Position numbers and translations under genes: made by a program. A stretch of 47,082 nucleotides of DNA from Lachnospiraceae bacterium (lineage in GTDB: Bacteria; Bacillota; Clostridia; Lachnospirales; Lachnospiraceae), in contig BLMC01000017.1 in assembly GCA_011959805.1 (NCBI GenBank), positions 1 through 47,082 on the forward strand, given 5' to 3'. Shown here piece by piece: positions 24,492 through 34,825 of the stretch (its first letter is position 1; every line of letters starts with the position of its first letter). The notes under the pieces are model-generated. The model saw only the letters and a program-made list of their open reading frames with translations, had not been told where the DNA came from and made no database searches.

Positions 24492-25880
24492 TTATGCAAC
24501 AATATTTTGCAGCCAGACTCCTTTTTTGACCAATATAAAACCAATAATACATTTGATAATGTCCCCAAGTTGTACCATTGCATACACTACAATGACAGGA
24601 AGTCCTGTATAGCGGCTAAGTATAAACGCAATTACCACACTTACACACCAGATAAACACACTGTCAAACAAAAAGGTAATAATCGTTTTTCCACCAGAAC
24701 GCAATGTAAAATAAGTTGCATGCAAAAAAGCATTCTGTGGCATAAAAAAAGCTGTGACTATAATAAAATACTTGGCAAGCAATTGTGCTTCTTCGTTAAT
24801 CTTGTATAGTCTTGGAAACAATGGTGCCATAATAAACATAACAAGCGCTACACAGGTACAGCACATTACAGAAAATGCAATTAGCTTATTGTCTGTATCC
24901 CTTGCTTCTTTCATCTTACCAGCTCCCAAAAGTTGCCCTACAATAATTGCAACGGAATCCCCCAAAGCGATAAATACAATATTAAAAACATTGTTGATTG
25001 TGTTTGACACATTTAATCCCGCTACAACATTCAGACCACGAACAGAATAGCACTGTGTCAACATTGCCATTCCAGCTGCCCACAAAGTTTCATTGAACAG
25101 AAGTGGGCTGCCCTTCTTCATAATTTTTAATGTCAATTCTTTTGGTACTTTCAATGTACTGTAAAGGCTTATAACAAACGAGTATGTACTATGATTTTTT
25201 CTGTGAACGCCAATCACCGTAATTAACATCTCTACATATCGTGAGAGAACTGTCGCAATCGCTGCACCATTTACCCCGAGTGCTGGTGCCCCAAATTTTC
25301 CATAAATTAAAATATAATTGAACAGAAGATTTACAACGACTGCTGCAACCCCCGCTTTCATAGGCAGTATTGTCTGGCCACACTCGCGCAGTGTACTGGA
25401 ATAAATTTGTACCATTGCAAAAGCTGGTAGGCCAATCAACATAATCTTGAGATATTTTTTTCCATAAAATAAAGTTGCTGTGATACTCTCTGCTGATCCA
25501 TCTCCTTTTAAGTAAGCACTGATCAAATTTGTACCGCCACATAAAAAAAGAATCACTGTCAACACTGTGATTATTGTAACCATCCACAACTTAAAACGCA
25601 TTGTCTGACGCACACCTTCGTGATTTCCTTGTCCAAAATATTGCGCTGTAAAAATGCCTGCACCAGACACCCCGCCAAAAATACACAGATTATAAACAAA
25701 AATCAGTTGGTTTACAATCGCCACTCCTGACATCTGTTCTGTGCCTACCTGACCAATCATAATGTTGTCCAATAAGTTGACAAAATTCGTAATTCCATTC
25801 TGTATCATAATTGGTACGGCAATCATCAATACCATCTTGTAGAAATCTTTGTTCCCAATAAATTTTGATATCGTTTTCAT
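24492..25880 (-). CDS. MATE family efflux transporter
   Basis: A 462-residue, 12-helix membrane protein of the MATE group: VPIMIQNGITNFVNLLDNIMIGQVG is the family's first-helix signature. It is clearly a different protein from the neighbouring MATE, not a recent duplicate. The start is the ATG after GGAGGAAATA. It is first in a two-gene unit; the upstream region contains dyads at 25926-25951 and 25972-25999 that may be operators. Export substrate unknown. Confidence 0.88.
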   Translation of the reverse strand: MKTISKFIGNKDFYKMVLMIAVPIMIQNGITNFVNLLDNIMIGQVGTEQMSGVAIVNQLIFVYNLCIFGGVSGAGIFTAQYFGQGNHEGVRQTMRFKLWMVTIITVLTVILFLCGGTNLISAYLKGDGSAESITATLFYGKKYLKIMLIGLPAFAMVQIYSSTLRECGQTILPMKAGVAAVVVNLLFNYILIYGKFGAPALGVNGAAIATVLSRYVEMLITVIGVHRKNHSTYSFVISLYSTLKVPKELTLKIMKKGSPLLFNETLWAAGMAMLTQCYSVRGLNVVAGLNVSNTINNVFNIVFIALGDSVAIIVGQLLGAGKMKEARDTDNKLIAFSVMCCTCVALVMFIMAPLFPRLYKINEEAQLLAKYFIIVTAFFMPQNAFLHATYFTLRSGGKTIITFLFDSVFIWCVSVVIAFILSRYTGLPVIVVYAMVQLGDIIKCIIGFILVKKGVWLQNIVA

Positions 25881-25925
25881 TATTTCCTCCAATTATCTTG
25901 TATTTTTTATCATATCATTCTTTTG

Positions 25926-25999
25926 ATCCAAATACAATGCTGTCTTTGGATTTATCAGTTACTTTTCACGCCCGCACTATACTTGCTCCATAGTGTCGG
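25926..25999 (-). promoter_or_regulatory. Two dyads upstream of the MATE genes
   Basis: ATCCAAA/TTTGGAT (25926-25951) and CCGCACTAT/ATAGTG(T)CGG (25972-25999) lie 45-120 nt before the MATE start. The second resembles regulator sites of MerR-type multidrug systems in its symmetry, but no promoter could be fitted with confidence. Confidence 0.35.
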
Positions 26000-26063
26000 A
26001 ACCAGCATATGTATCAAGTGTCGCAATTCATACCAAATCATCTAAATTTCACCCCTTTTTATA

Positions 26064-26091
26064 TTGCAAATTTCTTTTATTTGTCTATAAT
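26064..26091 (+). promoter_or_regulatory. Promoter of the chemoreceptor gene
   Basis: TTGCAA (26064-26069), 16-nt spacer, TATAAT (26086-26091), about 75 nt before the start codon. This is a housekeeping-type promoter; no sigma-28 (flagellar) motif was seen. Confidence 0.65.
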
Positions 26092-26165
26092 AAAAGATAG
26101 TGCTGTTTGTCGTTTACAGACAGGTAAAAGGAATTTTTGTGGTAAAAGAAAGGGGAAAATTAACA

Positions 26166-27863
26166 ATGAACGAGCAAAAAAGCATTGAAAAGAAGCTGAC
26201 CAAATCATTTTTTAAGGTAGCGTCTATTACTGCAAGCGTAGCAATCCTTGGATTGATTGCACTTGCCATTATATCAAACAGATATTCCTATGCTTTGAAA
26301 AATTATGGTTTTGCACAAGGAGACATAGGAAAGGCAATGTTTGAATTTGCAGATGTTAGATCATCTTTGCGCGCTGCTATTGGTTATGATGAACCCGACG
26401 TAATTGCCGCTGTAGTAAAACAACATGATAACCATAAAGCTGCCTTTCTAACAAATTTTGCAAAAGTTGAAGATACCATTGTATCACAAGATGGAAGAAA
26501 AACATACAATGAAATTCGTGCTGAACTAGAGGAATATTGGAAACTAGATGCAGAAATTATGAACCTTGGCGCAACGACAGACCGTGAACTTTGTAAGCAG
26601 GCACAAGATATTGCCATAAATGAACTGGCTGATGTATATGACAATATCTACTCCAACCTGGAAGCTCTTTTGAATGTCAAAGTAAATGAGGGAAATAGCC
26701 TCTCTGCCAAACTTACAATCGCAGAGATAATTTTATTTTTTACAATCACCATTGTAATTGTAATCGCAATGATACTGTCAACCAAAATTGGCAAACAGAT
26801 TGCCAAAGGCATTGCCTCTCCTCTTGGAAAACTTGGACAACGTCTTAAAACTTTCTCTACAGGAGATTTAACTTCACCGTTCCCTATGATTGAAACTGGT
26901 GACGAAGTAGAACATATGGAAAAAGATGCGACAGAGATGGCAAACAACCTAAATATTATTATCAATGATATCAGCGAAGTGCTCGGGGAGATGGCAAGTG
27001 GAAACTATGCTGTCAAATCAAAATATTCTGCAAAATACACAGGCGATTTTCAAAAGTTATATGAATCTATGCGTGGGTTGCGAGATCAAATGGTAGATAC
27101 ACTCACATCAATCGGTGAAGTTTCTAGCCAAGTAACCTCTGGTTCTGGTGATCTTGCCGAAGCATCACAAGTTCTTGCAGAAGGTGCAACGGAACAGACA
27201 AACGCTGTTATGGAACTACAAGCTACCATTTCCGATATTACTACCACAATGCAAAAGAGTGTGCAAAGCGCAGATGAATCTTACATAAAAGCACAACATT
27301 ATGCAGAGAAAGCGGATAACAGCCGTGAGGAAATGAACTCTATGATGGCAGCGATGGAACGAATCAACGCCGCATCAAACAGAATCGGTGATATTATCTC
27401 CGAAATTGAATCGATTGCTTCTCAGACAAATCTTCTATCCTTAAACGCATCGATTGAAGCAGCAAGGGCCGGAGAGTCTGGACGTGGCTTCGCAGTTGTA
27501 GCTGACCAAATTAGAGTGCTTGCAAATCAAAGCGCGAAGGCTGCTGTCGATACCAGAGAACTAATTGAGGGCTCTATTCGTGAAATTACAGATGGAAACC
27601 GCGCAGCAGAAAACGCTGCTAGTGCTATTGGTTCTGTTGTGGACGGTATCAAACAAATTGCTGATTTCTCCAAAAATCTTAAGACAATGGTGGAAGACCA
27701 AACTGACGCAATGCGTCAGGCAGAACAAGGCATTAACCAGATTTCAGAAGTCGTACAAAGTAATGCTGCGACTGCTCAGGAAGCATCTGCTACCAGCCAA
27801 GAATTATCCGCCCAAGCAACAATTCTCAACGGATTAATTGGTCAGTTTTCATTAAGAAAATAA
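26166..27863 (+). CDS. Methyl-accepting chemotaxis protein
   Basis: A 565-residue chemoreceptor. Membrane helix 1 at about residues 17-38, a roughly 150-residue helical-bundle ligand domain outside the cell, membrane helix 2 at about 180-205 ([20 protein letters not shown]), HAMP, then the long signalling coiled coil with the conserved hairpin tip [22 protein letters not shown]. It signals through CheW/CheA; the ligand is unknown. The start is the ATG after AAAGGGGAAAA; an upstream in-frame codon lacks a site. It has its own promoter and terminator. No che or flagellar genes are in the window. Confidence 0.93.
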   Translation: MNEQKSIEKKLTKSFFKVASITASVAILGLIALAIISNRYSYALKNYGFAQGDIGKAMFEFADVRSSLRAAIGYDEPDVIAAVVKQHDNHKAAFLTNFAKVEDTIVSQDGRKTYNEIRAELEEYWKLDAEIMNLGATTDRELCKQAQDIAINELADVYDNIYSNLEALLNVKVNEGNSLSAKLTIAEIILFFTITIVIVIAMILSTKIGKQIAKGIASPLGKLGQRLKTFSTGDLTSPFPMIETGDEVEHMEKDATEMANNLNIIINDISEVLGEMASGNYAVKSKYSAKYTGDFQKLYESMRGLRDQMVDTLTSIGEVSSQVTSGSGDLAEASQVLAEGATEQTNAVMELQATISDITTTMQKSVQSADESYIKAQHYAEKADNSREEMNSMMAAMERINAASNRIGDIISEIESIASQTNLLSLNASIEAARAGESGRGFAVVADQIRVLANQSAKAAVDTRELIEGSIREITDGNRAAENAASAIGSVVDGIKQIADFSKNLKTMVEDQTDAMRQAEQGINQISEVVQSNAATAQEASATSQELSAQATILNGLIGQFSLRK

Positions 27864-27870
27864 ATATTCC

Positions 27871-27909
27871 ATATATAAAGCTCCTGCTGTACAGTAGGAG
27901 CTTTATATA
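27871..27909 (+). terminator. Bidirectional terminator between the chemoreceptor gene and asnS
   Basis: ATATATAAAGCTCCT pairs with AGGAGCTTTATATAT, a 15-bp near-perfect stem with a T-rich 3' side on both strands. It can end both convergent transcripts. Confidence 0.8.
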
Positions 27910-28012
27910 TTACTTAATTTCCAATTTAATCAAATCTATTCCCAACGTTTCATTTTGTCTTTCTGATATATATCTTGTGTAATATTTAGAATTTATCCAT
28001 CAATATAGCTGA

Positions 28013-29395
28013 TTATAATTCACAATTATTCACAGTTCTTGGGAATGGAATTACATCTCGAATATTTCCCATACCTGTTAAATACATAATGCAGCGCTCA
28101 AAACCAAGTCCAAATCCTGCGTGCCTTGCACTGCCATAGCGCCTCAAATCGAGATAGAAATCATAATCCGCTGGATTTAGATGACATTCTTGCATTCGTC
28201 TTTCCAAAATATCGAGTTTATCCTCTCTCTGACTTCCACCAATAATCTCTCCAATACCCGGCACTAGACAATCCATCGCCGCAACTGTTTTGTTATCCTC
28301 ATTTAATTTCATATAAAAAGCTTTTATTTCTTTTGGATAATCTGTTACAAATACCGGACGACCAAAAAGCTTCTCTGTCAGATATCGCTCATGTTCTGTC
28401 TGTAAATCGCAGCCCCATGATACTTTATATTCAAACTCATCATTGTGCTTCTCAAGTTCTGTGATAGCATCTGTGTAAGTGATGTGACCAAACTCCGAAC
28501 CAGCTACATGCTGCAACCGCTCAATCAATCCTTTGTCCACAAATTGATTAAAGAATGCCATCTCCTCTGGCGCATTTTCCAACACGTAGTTAATAATATA
28601 CTTGAGCATACTTTCGGCAAGCATCATATCATCCTTCAAATCCGCAAAGGCAATCTCCGGCTCAATCATCCAAAACTCAGCCGCATGACGAGTCGTATTA
28701 GAATTTTCAGCCCGAAAAGTTGGACCAAAAGTATAGATATTTTTAAATGCCATCGCATAAGTTTCACCATTTAACTGACCACTCACAGTCAAATTTGTCG
28801 GTTTATTAAAGAAATCCTTGCTAAAATCAACTTGTCCATCCACCATAGGCAGATTCTTTAAGTCAAGCGTAGTCACTTGAAACATTTCTCCTGCGCCTTC
28901 ACAATCACTTCCTGTAATCAGTGGTGTATGGACATAGACAAAATCTCGCTCCTGGAAAAACTTATGAATTGCGTAAGCACAGAGCGACCGCACTCGAAAC
29001 ACTGCCTGAAAAGTATTTGTACGCGGTCTTAAATGGGAAATTGTTCTAAGATACTCAAAGCTGTGTCTTTTTTTCTGTAACGGATAATCTGGTGTTGAAT
29101 CACCCTCAATCGCAATATTTACTGCTTGTATCTCAAACGGCTGCTTTGCGTCTGGCGTCAATGTCACAATCCCTGTTGCAATCACTGCAGCGCCCACATT
29201 TAGTTTTGAGATGGTTGCAAAATTATCAAGTTTATCACTGTAAACCACTTGAAGCGGCTCAAAAAATGTACCGTCATTAATAACCAAAAATCCAAATGTT
29301 TTGGAATCCCGCTTACTTCTAAGCCAACCGCCAACTGTCACCTCCTGATCTGCATATTCTTTGTAATTGTGCTGTAATTCACGTATGTTTATCAT
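28013..29395 (-). CDS. asnS: Asparaginyl-tRNA synthetase
   Basis: A class IIb synthetase of 460 residues charging tRNA-Asn. The N-terminal OB fold starts [25 protein letters not shown]; motif 2 is [21 protein letters not shown]; motif 3 is [25 protein letters not shown]. Length is normal. It stands alone, convergent with the chemoreceptor gene. Confidence 0.97.
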   Translation of the reverse strand: MINIRELQHNYKEYADQEVTVGGWLRSKRDSKTFGFLVINDGTFFEPLQVVYSDKLDNFATISKLNVGAAVIATGIVTLTPDAKQPFEIQAVNIAIEGDSTPDYPLQKKRHSFEYLRTISHLRPRTNTFQAVFRVRSLCAYAIHKFFQERDFVYVHTPLITGSDCEGAGEMFQVTTLDLKNLPMVDGQVDFSKDFFNKPTNLTVSGQLNGETYAMAFKNIYTFGPTFRAENSNTTRHAAEFWMIEPEIAFADLKDDMMLAESMLKYIINYVLENAPEEMAFFNQFVDKGLIERLQHVAGSEFGHITYTDAITELEKHNDEFEYKVSWGCDLQTEHERYLTEKLFGRPVFVTDYPKEIKAFYMKLNEDNKTVAAMDCLVPGIGEIIGGSQREDKLDILERRMQECHLNPADYDFYLDLRRYGSARHAGFGLGFERCIMYLTGMGNIRDVIPFPRTVNNCEL

Positions 29396-29533
29396 ACTTG
29401 TTTTTTCCTTTCTCTTATCATGTATTTGAATTCTTCCTCAAACAGAAAAAAGTCCATCACTCTGCTTTCCATTATACCCTTTTGAGGCTATGTACGCAAT
29501 CATGTCTGGACCTTTTGCTGAATATAATTGTGC

Positions 29534-29586
29534 GTGATATTGTATCCCATATAATTAGGGTGTAACCGAGAATTATATGATATCAC
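29534..29586 (-). other. Large hairpin after the small coiled-coil gene
   Basis: GTGATAT and ATATAATT on one side pair with AATTATAT and GATATCAC on the other, with an 8-nt bulge and a 14-nt loop. It lies just past the stop at 29595. There is no T-run, so its role is unclear. Confidence 0.45.
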
Positions 29587-29594
29587 ACATCGTT

Positions 29595-29816
29595 TTATTG
29601 GGCAACCTGCATCTGCGCCATCTCAATAATTTCTGAAATCTCCATACCGGACTTCTGCACAACCATTCTAAGCTCATTGAGTTCTTCCATCTTTTGCATT
29701 TCCAGAAGTTCGTTCAATTCTTCCTTCTCTTTCTTAATGCGCGTAGAAAGTGCTTCTATCAGCTCCTCTTTCTGTGCAATTTTTTCCTGTAATGATTTCC
29801 TAACTCCTCTTGCCAT
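29595..29816 (-). CDS. Small coiled-coil protein of unknown function
   Basis: A 73-residue, highly charged protein starting MARGVRKSLQEKIAQKEE. Heptad-like Leu/Ile spacing through residues 8-50 predicts a coiled coil, and the tail QKSGMEISEIIEMAQMQVAQ looks like a short helical hook. I do not recognise a named family. GGAGAACAAC lies 4-8 nt before the start. It lies 84 nt downstream of the hemerythrin-receiver gene on the same strand, so it may be co-transcribed. Confidence 0.6.
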   Translation of the reverse strand: MARGVRKSLQEKIAQKEELIEALSTRIKKEKEELNELLEMQKMEELNELRMVVQKSGMEISEIIEMAQMQVAQ

Positions 29817-29900
29817 TGTTGTTCTCCTTATACCAACACATAATTTTTAGTTTATATGGTAATATTGTATGGACAAGAAAGGAATTTTATTCATACTTTT

Positions 29901-31271
29901 CTATTTTTTTACACGGTTTTTTTTCTCAAAAAAGTGGTCTACTTCTCTCTTTACGTTCTCTGGCGATATAGACTTGGACAGATACCCTTCTGGTTTCAGT
30001 GCGATAACCTTACTCACACTCTCCTTATCCACTTTACTTGTCAAAAAAATTACTGGAAGATCTGCAAGTTCTTTCTCAGAACGAATCATTTGCAACACCT
30101 GACTTCCATTGCAGACGGGCATCTCATAATCTAGTAGAACCAAATCTGGTTTTTCAAGCGTGATACTCCGAATTGCAGACATTCCTGATTTTGCTGTAGT
30201 CACTTCATAATCACTGCTAAGCAAATCATTCAATGCCCTTAGCATAAACTCAGAATCATCTACCACAAGAACCTTCTTTTTTTGACTGATCACTGTTTTT
30301 TCTATTTTACTTTGACTCAAATATTTTCCGACCTCAGCCATAGCGTTCTCTGTAATAATAGAGACGCCTCCTTCTGGTTGGAGCGTATCTGTAGCAGTTA
30401 CACAATATGCAAAGTATCCTTTTCCTGTATCAAATAGCAAACTATACTGTGGACTTTGCTTCTCAAAAACTTTCTGGAATTGCTCATATGTCAATAACTG
30501 TTCTTCTTTCATCTCAAACTGCTCAGACTCTGGAAAATGCCCTTTCACGCGCTCTACAAATTGCTTCGCTACGTATCTTGCAGCGTTCATTAGCATAACA
30601 TTTAGCGCTTCCGATCGCATATCCATTACGCTTCCAATTGTACTGACAATCAACTGCTGCTCAAAAATTAGATAAAATTCCCATCTCTTTTTTTGTTTGG
30701 TACTATAGATCAAACGATAATAAATACCATCTCCAAATTTCTCACCACCATAACAATTGCTGATTAACCGTGGGTCCAGTTGAAACATACTATGCAACAA
30801 ATTCGCAATCGTCTGTCCCATCACTGCTTGCTCTTCATCTGGAAGCAAATTTTTCCACTGTGTTACAACTTCACCACTCACAATCGCATGGTCTTCTATC
30901 AGTGTATGTCCAATCAACCATCCTGCGCAAACACCAAGAAAATGATTGATTGAATCCTCCGCATAGTTTGTTAGCTCTAACTCTCGTTCCAGTGCTGGAA
31001 CAGTCCTATCGCGAAAATTTGTGTGAATGCGCTGATGTGTCTCAAGCCCTGCATAATTGATGGAAGCCATATATTCTTCCTCGTCTGAAAAATGCTGGAC
31101 TGCATGATCCCTAAAATATTTTACTGCTTCCTGGCAAACCCATTGACTCTTCTCCTCCTGCCGCCCAAAATCAAACAGCTTATTTAAAATACTGAACAAT
31201 TTCTTATGTTCTTTGTCAATAATTTCTACCCCAATATTATACCGTTCGTTCCATACTAATTGATTTCCCAT
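29901..31271 (-). CDS. Hemerythrin domain - CheX-like domain - receiver fusion
   Basis: A 456-residue three-part protein. Residues 1-135 are a bacteriohemerythrin with all expected di-iron ligands: His22, His60, Glu64, His79, His83, His122 and Asp127, so it should bind O2 or sense redox. Residues about 150-310 resemble CheX/CheC-type chemotaxis phosphatases in pattern (a central strand pair then SEALNVMLMNAARYVAKQFVE), which is inference. Residues 333-450 form a canonical receiver (VLVVDDSEF, LVLLDYEMPVCNG, IFLTSK, GYLSK) similar to the second receiver of the 18998-19777 protein. No DNA-binding output is present. It may link oxygen or redox state to chemotactic or phosphorelay signalling. Confidence 0.85.
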   Translation of the reverse strand: MGNQLVWNERYNIGVEIIDKEHKKLFSILNKLFDFGRQEEKSQWVCQEAVKYFRDHAVQHFSDEEEYMASINYAGLETHQRIHTNFRDRTVPALERELELTNYAEDSINHFLGVCAGWLIGHTLIEDHAIVSGEVVTQWKNLLPDEEQAVMGQTIANLLHSMFQLDPRLISNCYGGEKFGDGIYYRLIYSTKQKKRWEFYLIFEQQLIVSTIGSVMDMRSEALNVMLMNAARYVAKQFVERVKGHFPESEQFEMKEEQLLTYEQFQKVFEKQSPQYSLLFDTGKGYFAYCVTATDTLQPEGGVSIITENAMAEVGKYLSQSKIEKTVISQKKKVLVVDDSEFMLRALNDLLSSDYEVTTAKSGMSAIRSITLEKPDLVLLDYEMPVCNGSQVLQMIRSEKELADLPVIFLTSKVDKESVSKVIALKPEGYLSKSISPENVKREVDHFFEKKNRVKK

Positions 31272-31340
31272 TTTTTCTCCTTTGCCCCCAACTAACCGCT
31301 ATTGAAATATCAATCGAGAATTCCATCCTTTTCCACCCAA

Positions 31341-31369
31341 ATTATAGCATGATTACCAAAATAATGGAA
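31341..31369 (-). promoter_or_regulatory. Promoter of the hemerythrin-receiver gene
   Basis: TTCCAT (31369-31364), 17-nt spacer, TATAAT (31346-31341) on the minus strand, about 70 nt before the start codon. Confidence 0.6.
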
Positions 31370-31772
31370 GCCATTTTCGTCTTTTCGTTTTACATATTAT
31401 AATAGTTTAGCCATACCCAACCGCAAATTATAGGATTGTACATTCTAATAATTTATTTAGACTGTTTTCAACTACTTATTTCATGCTAGGCATCTGTTTT
31501 TATAAAATTGAAGGTACAAAGCACCTTATACAAGCAAGTTCTCAACAGCATTTTGTACATTCAATTTTGCAAGCTTAAATTGTTACTACATATTAATTTC
31601 AATGCTACTGTTCACTCATCTATCAAAATAACAATATTTATATGTCAGCGAAATACCGTTTATCAATTTATGTGTAAAATTGTTGCTATTTACACCTTCA
31701 ACAGATAAAATTATATCCGTTCAATTCAGACATAAACAATCGCATTTAAACCGTAACAATAAAACAACTAAC

Positions 31773-31801
31773 TTGTTTTTCATGAACTACTATTGTAATA
31801 T
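31773..31801 (+). promoter_or_regulatory. Promoter of tmcAL
   Basis: TTGTTT (31773-31778), 17-nt spacer, TAATAT (31796-31801), about 58 nt before the start codon. Confidence 0.5.
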
Positions 31802-31859
31802 GTAATAAGAACCTGATAGGTTCCTTTAAAACAAATTTTAATAAGGCAGGATTTATTTT

Positions 31860-33131
31860 ATGAAAGTCACAGCAGTAATTGCCGAATACAATCCGTTGCA
31901 CAATGGACATCTATATCAATTGGATACGATACGTCATACAGAAAACTCCGACATTATTCTTGTCATTATGAGTGGAAATTTCATGCAGCGTGGCATTCCC
32001 GCCATCGTAAATAAATATGAACGCTGTCGCATGGCACTATTGCATGGTGCTGATCTTGTTTTCGAATTGCCAGTCTACTTTGCGCTTGGCAGCGCAGAAT
32101 ACTTTGCCCAAGGAGCTGTTTCTCTCGCGGATAAACTTGGTGTTGTAGACATACTTCACTTTGGCAGTGAATCTGGTAATCTCTCTCAAATACTACAGTA
32201 CGCTAAAATCGTCCTTGACGAACCAGACTGGTACAAAATAGAACTGAACAAATCCCTCAAACAAGGTTGTTCTTTTCCTGCGGCCAGAAGCAATGCCCTA
32301 TCAAAAATATTTCCAAGTCAAGACTTCCAAAACTTTTTCCATGCTCCCAACAATATTCTCGCAACGGAATATGTTAAAGCTATCCTACAAAGAAACAGTA
32401 TAATTAAACCAGCAACTCTTGTGCGAAGAGGTGCAGCGTATACTTCCATCTCTCTGGAATCAGATAGCTTTATATCTGCAAATGCTATACGAAACGCACT
32501 TTACAGCCAATCATCTAACACTGCAACGGAAAGCGCAATCCAAAATTATATGCCTGCTGATGTATATACACTGTTACAAAATCAAGAACGCTTATATCTG
32601 GAAGACTTTTCTGAGATTCTTCTCTATAAAATGCTACAAAAGAATGGTAGTAAGGATGCGTTTGCTGATTACTTTGACGTTGGAAGGCAACTTTCTCATA
32701 CGCTGCACAACAATCTGCCCCACTTTATCTCTTTTGATGACTATGTATTATTATGTAAGACCAAAAATCTGACACATTCTCGTATTTGCCGTAGTCTAAT
32801 GCATATTCTTTTAGAGCTGACGCAAGAACAAGCAGATATCTTAAAGCAACAAGACTACACTCCTTATGCCAGATTACTTGGTTTTACTTCCCGCGGTCAA
32901 AAACTATTGAAATCTATCAAAGCAAACGCATCCATTCCTATTATAACCAAACCTTCTCATGGGCTAAAACAGCTAAATGGCTTTGCGCTGACAACTCTGC
33001 AATCCGATTTGTTTGCCGCTAATATTTATGAGAGTATCCGACAACAAAAACAACGACGGCAGCCACACAATCCCACTAGCCTTCATCGTCAAAATGAGCT
33101 GACCAGCGAACTAATCAAAATTAATTTTTAA
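31860..33131 (+). CDS. tmcAL: tRNA(Met) cytidine acetate ligase
   Basis: TmcAL (YlbM family) makes N4-acetylcytidine at the wobble base of elongator tRNA-Met using acetate and ATP. The 423-residue product has the nucleotidyltransferase-like N-terminus [12 protein letters not shown], then SGNFMQRG and [21 protein letters not shown], all diagnostic. Length is normal. AAGGCAGGA precedes the start. Its last 11 bases overlap the convergent UPF0210 gene. Confidence 0.93.
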   Translation: MKVTAVIAEYNPLHNGHLYQLDTIRHTENSDIILVIMSGNFMQRGIPAIVNKYERCRMALLHGADLVFELPVYFALGSAEYFAQGAVSLADKLGVVDILHFGSESGNLSQILQYAKIVLDEPDWYKIELNKSLKQGCSFPAARSNALSKIFPSQDFQNFFHAPNNILATEYVKAILQRNSIIKPATLVRRGAAYTSISLESDSFISANAIRNALYSQSSNTATESAIQNYMPADVYTLLQNQERLYLEDFSEILLYKMLQKNGSKDAFADYFDVGRQLSHTLHNNLPHFISFDDYVLLCKTKNLTHSRICRSLMHILLELTQEQADILKQQDYTPYARLLGFTSRGQKLLKSIKANASIPIITKPSHGLKQLNGFALTTLQSDLFAANIYESIRQQKQRRQPHNPTSLHRQNELTSELIKINF

Positions 33132-34485
33132 AGCTATGGATTGGCGCTGGTATTCTACCTCCACGGTTTACAAAGGCATCACAAGAATATCTATTGACAG
33201 GCATAATCGGGGCGTGTCCAAGCAATCCACCAAACTCAGCACTATCGCCCACTGTCTTGCCAATCACTGGAATAATGCGTACTGCGGTAGTTTTCTGATT
33301 AACCATCCCAATCGCAAGTTCATCTGCTATAATGCCTGCGATTGTTGTTGGTTTTGTATCGCCCGGAATTGCAATCATATCCAAACCAACCGAACAAACA
33401 CAAGTCATCGCTTCAAGTTTCTCTAACGTAAGCGCACCTGCATTCACCGCATCAATCATACCCTGATCTTCACTGACTGGAATAAAGGCACCACTAAGGC
33501 CACCTACATATGATGATGCCATCACACCACCTTTTTTCACCTGATCATTTAACAATGCAAGTGCTGCTGTTGTTCCCGGAGCCCCCGCATATTCGAGTCC
33601 AATCTCACACAAAATGTCTGCTACACTGTCACCGATTGCCGGTGTAGGAGCAAGGGAAAGATCTACAATCCCAAAAGGAATCCCAAGTCGTTTCGACGCT
33701 TCCTGTGCAACCAATTGCCCAACACGTGTTACCTTAAAAGCTGTCTTTTTGATAGTCTCACAAAGCACCTCAAAATTTTCTCCACGCACACGTTCCAGTG
33801 CATTCTTGACAACTCCCGGACCGCTGACACCAACATTAATAATGGCATCCGCCTCCGTAACTCCATGAAATGCGCCTGCCATAAATGGATTGTCATCTGG
33901 CGCATTACAAAATACAACCAATTTGGAACATCCAATAGAGTCGTTCTCCTTTGTGTACTCTGCTGTCTCTTTGATGATATCTCCCATCAACCTTACTGCA
34001 TCCATGTCAATCCCTGTCTTAGTAGATCCAAGATTAACTGAACTACACACAAACTCTGTCTGCGCAAGCGCCTGCGGAATCGACCGCAGCAGCAGTTCAT
34101 CTGCCTTTGTCATTCCTTTTGACACTAGCGCCGAATATCCTCCGATGAAATTTACACCAACGTCCTTTCTAGCTTTGTCAAGTGTTTTAGCAATTGTCAC
34201 AAAATCCTCCGAAGTCTTGCATGCAGCCCCGCCGATAATTGCAATCGGAGTGACAGAAATCCGCTTGTTTACAATCGGAATCCCAAACTCTTTCTCAATC
34301 GTTTCCCCCACAGCCACTAAATCCTTTGCAACAGAGGTAATCTTATTATAAATCTTCTCGTTTAGTTGCAAAAGATTCGAGTCAATACAATCCAACAGAC
34401 TAATGCCAAGTGTGATTGTCCTAACATCCAGATTTTCCTTCTCAATCATTTTATTGGTTTCTAATACTTCATTTATGTTTATCAT
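33121..34485 (-). CDS. UPF0210 (DUF711, PFL-like) protein
   Basis: A 454-residue conserved protein of unknown biochemical role. The Gly/Ala-rich core includes [33 protein letters not shown] and [40 protein letters not shown]. Length is standard. It forms the widely conserved pair with the ACT-domain gene 42 nt upstream, which suggests that a small ligand bound by the ACT protein controls or serves it. It is last in the operon starting near 41716. Confidence 0.9.
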   Translation of the reverse strand: MININEVLETNKMIEKENLDVRTITLGISLLDCIDSNLLQLNEKIYNKITSVAKDLVAVGETIEKEFGIPIVNKRISVTPIAIIGGAACKTSEDFVTIAKTLDKARKDVGVNFIGGYSALVSKGMTKADELLLRSIPQALAQTEFVCSSVNLGSTKTGIDMDAVRLMGDIIKETAEYTKENDSIGCSKLVVFCNAPDDNPFMAGAFHGVTEADAIINVGVSGPGVVKNALERVRGENFEVLCETIKKTAFKVTRVGQLVAQEASKRLGIPFGIVDLSLAPTPAIGDSVADILCEIGLEYAGAPGTTAALALLNDQVKKGGVMASSYVGGLSGAFIPVSEDQGMIDAVNAGALTLEKLEAMTCVCSVGLDMIAIPGDTKPTTIAGIIADELAIGMVNQKTTAVRIIPVIGKTVGDSAEFGGLLGHAPIMPVNRYSCDAFVNRGGRIPAPIHSFKN

Positions 34486-34527
34486 CTCAAATGTCCTCCA
34501 TTACTTTCTTGTCTGATTGTACACAAT

Positions 34528-34800
34528 TTACAATCTGTGCATGCTATTAAAAATTTCTTCTCTTTGACATTTGATTATAACACCAATCTCTGCTCCAAGC
34601 TTATCAAACTCATCAGAAACCTCACTGACAGATTTAACCGACTTGCTCATATCTGCAATCATCATCATATTAAAATAATCATCTACAATGGTCTGTGAAA
34701 TATCTAAAATGTTGATTTTATTCTCAGCAAGATATGTACATACCTTAGCAATAATTCCGACGGTATCTTTTCCTACTACTGTAATAATTGTTTTTTTCAT
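34528..34800 (-). CDS. ACT-domain protein (UPF0237)
   Basis: A 90-residue single ACT domain: VVGKDTVGIIAKVCTYLAENKINILDISQ is typical of amino-acid-sensing ACT folds. It is expected to bind an amino acid or related metabolite and act on a partner, presumably the UPF0210 protein encoded next. The start is the ATG after TAGGAGTTATATTG. It sits 25 nt after walJ. Confidence 0.92.
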   Translation of the reverse strand: MKKTIITVVGKDTVGIIAKVCTYLAENKINILDISQTIVDDYFNMMMIADMSKSVKSVSEVSDEFDKLGAEIGVIIKCQREEIFNSMHRL

Positions 34801-34825
34801 CAATATAACTCCTATCTTTTTATAT

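Larger units (their letters stand above)
31272..31859. other. 588-nt divergent intergenic region
   Basis: The spacer separates the hemerythrin-receiver gene (minus) from tmcAL (plus). It holds the two promoters listed and a short palindrome GAACCTGATAGGTTC (31809-31823) in the tmcAL leader. The AT-rich middle (31400-31740) shows no credible gene, RNA or repeat. Confidence 0.6.

Noticed and set aside
23088-25880. The two MATE genes as a heterodimeric pump
   Set aside because: MATE proteins work as monomers and nothing in the sequences suggests pairing; co-transcription is enough to explain the layout.
25926-25999. MerR-type promoter controlling the MATE genes
   Set aside because: A dyad exists, but no -35/-10 pair with 19-bp spacing could be fitted around it.
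29856-30134. Plus-strand ORFs opposite the end of the hemerythrin-receiver gene
   Set aside because: Shadows of the receiver domain on the minus strand; no ribosome site and no family features.
31508-31708. Plus-strand ORF of 66 codons in the tmcAL upstream spacer
   Set aside because: No ribosome binding site, AT-rich low-complexity composition and no protein-like pattern; it sits in a divergent promoter region.
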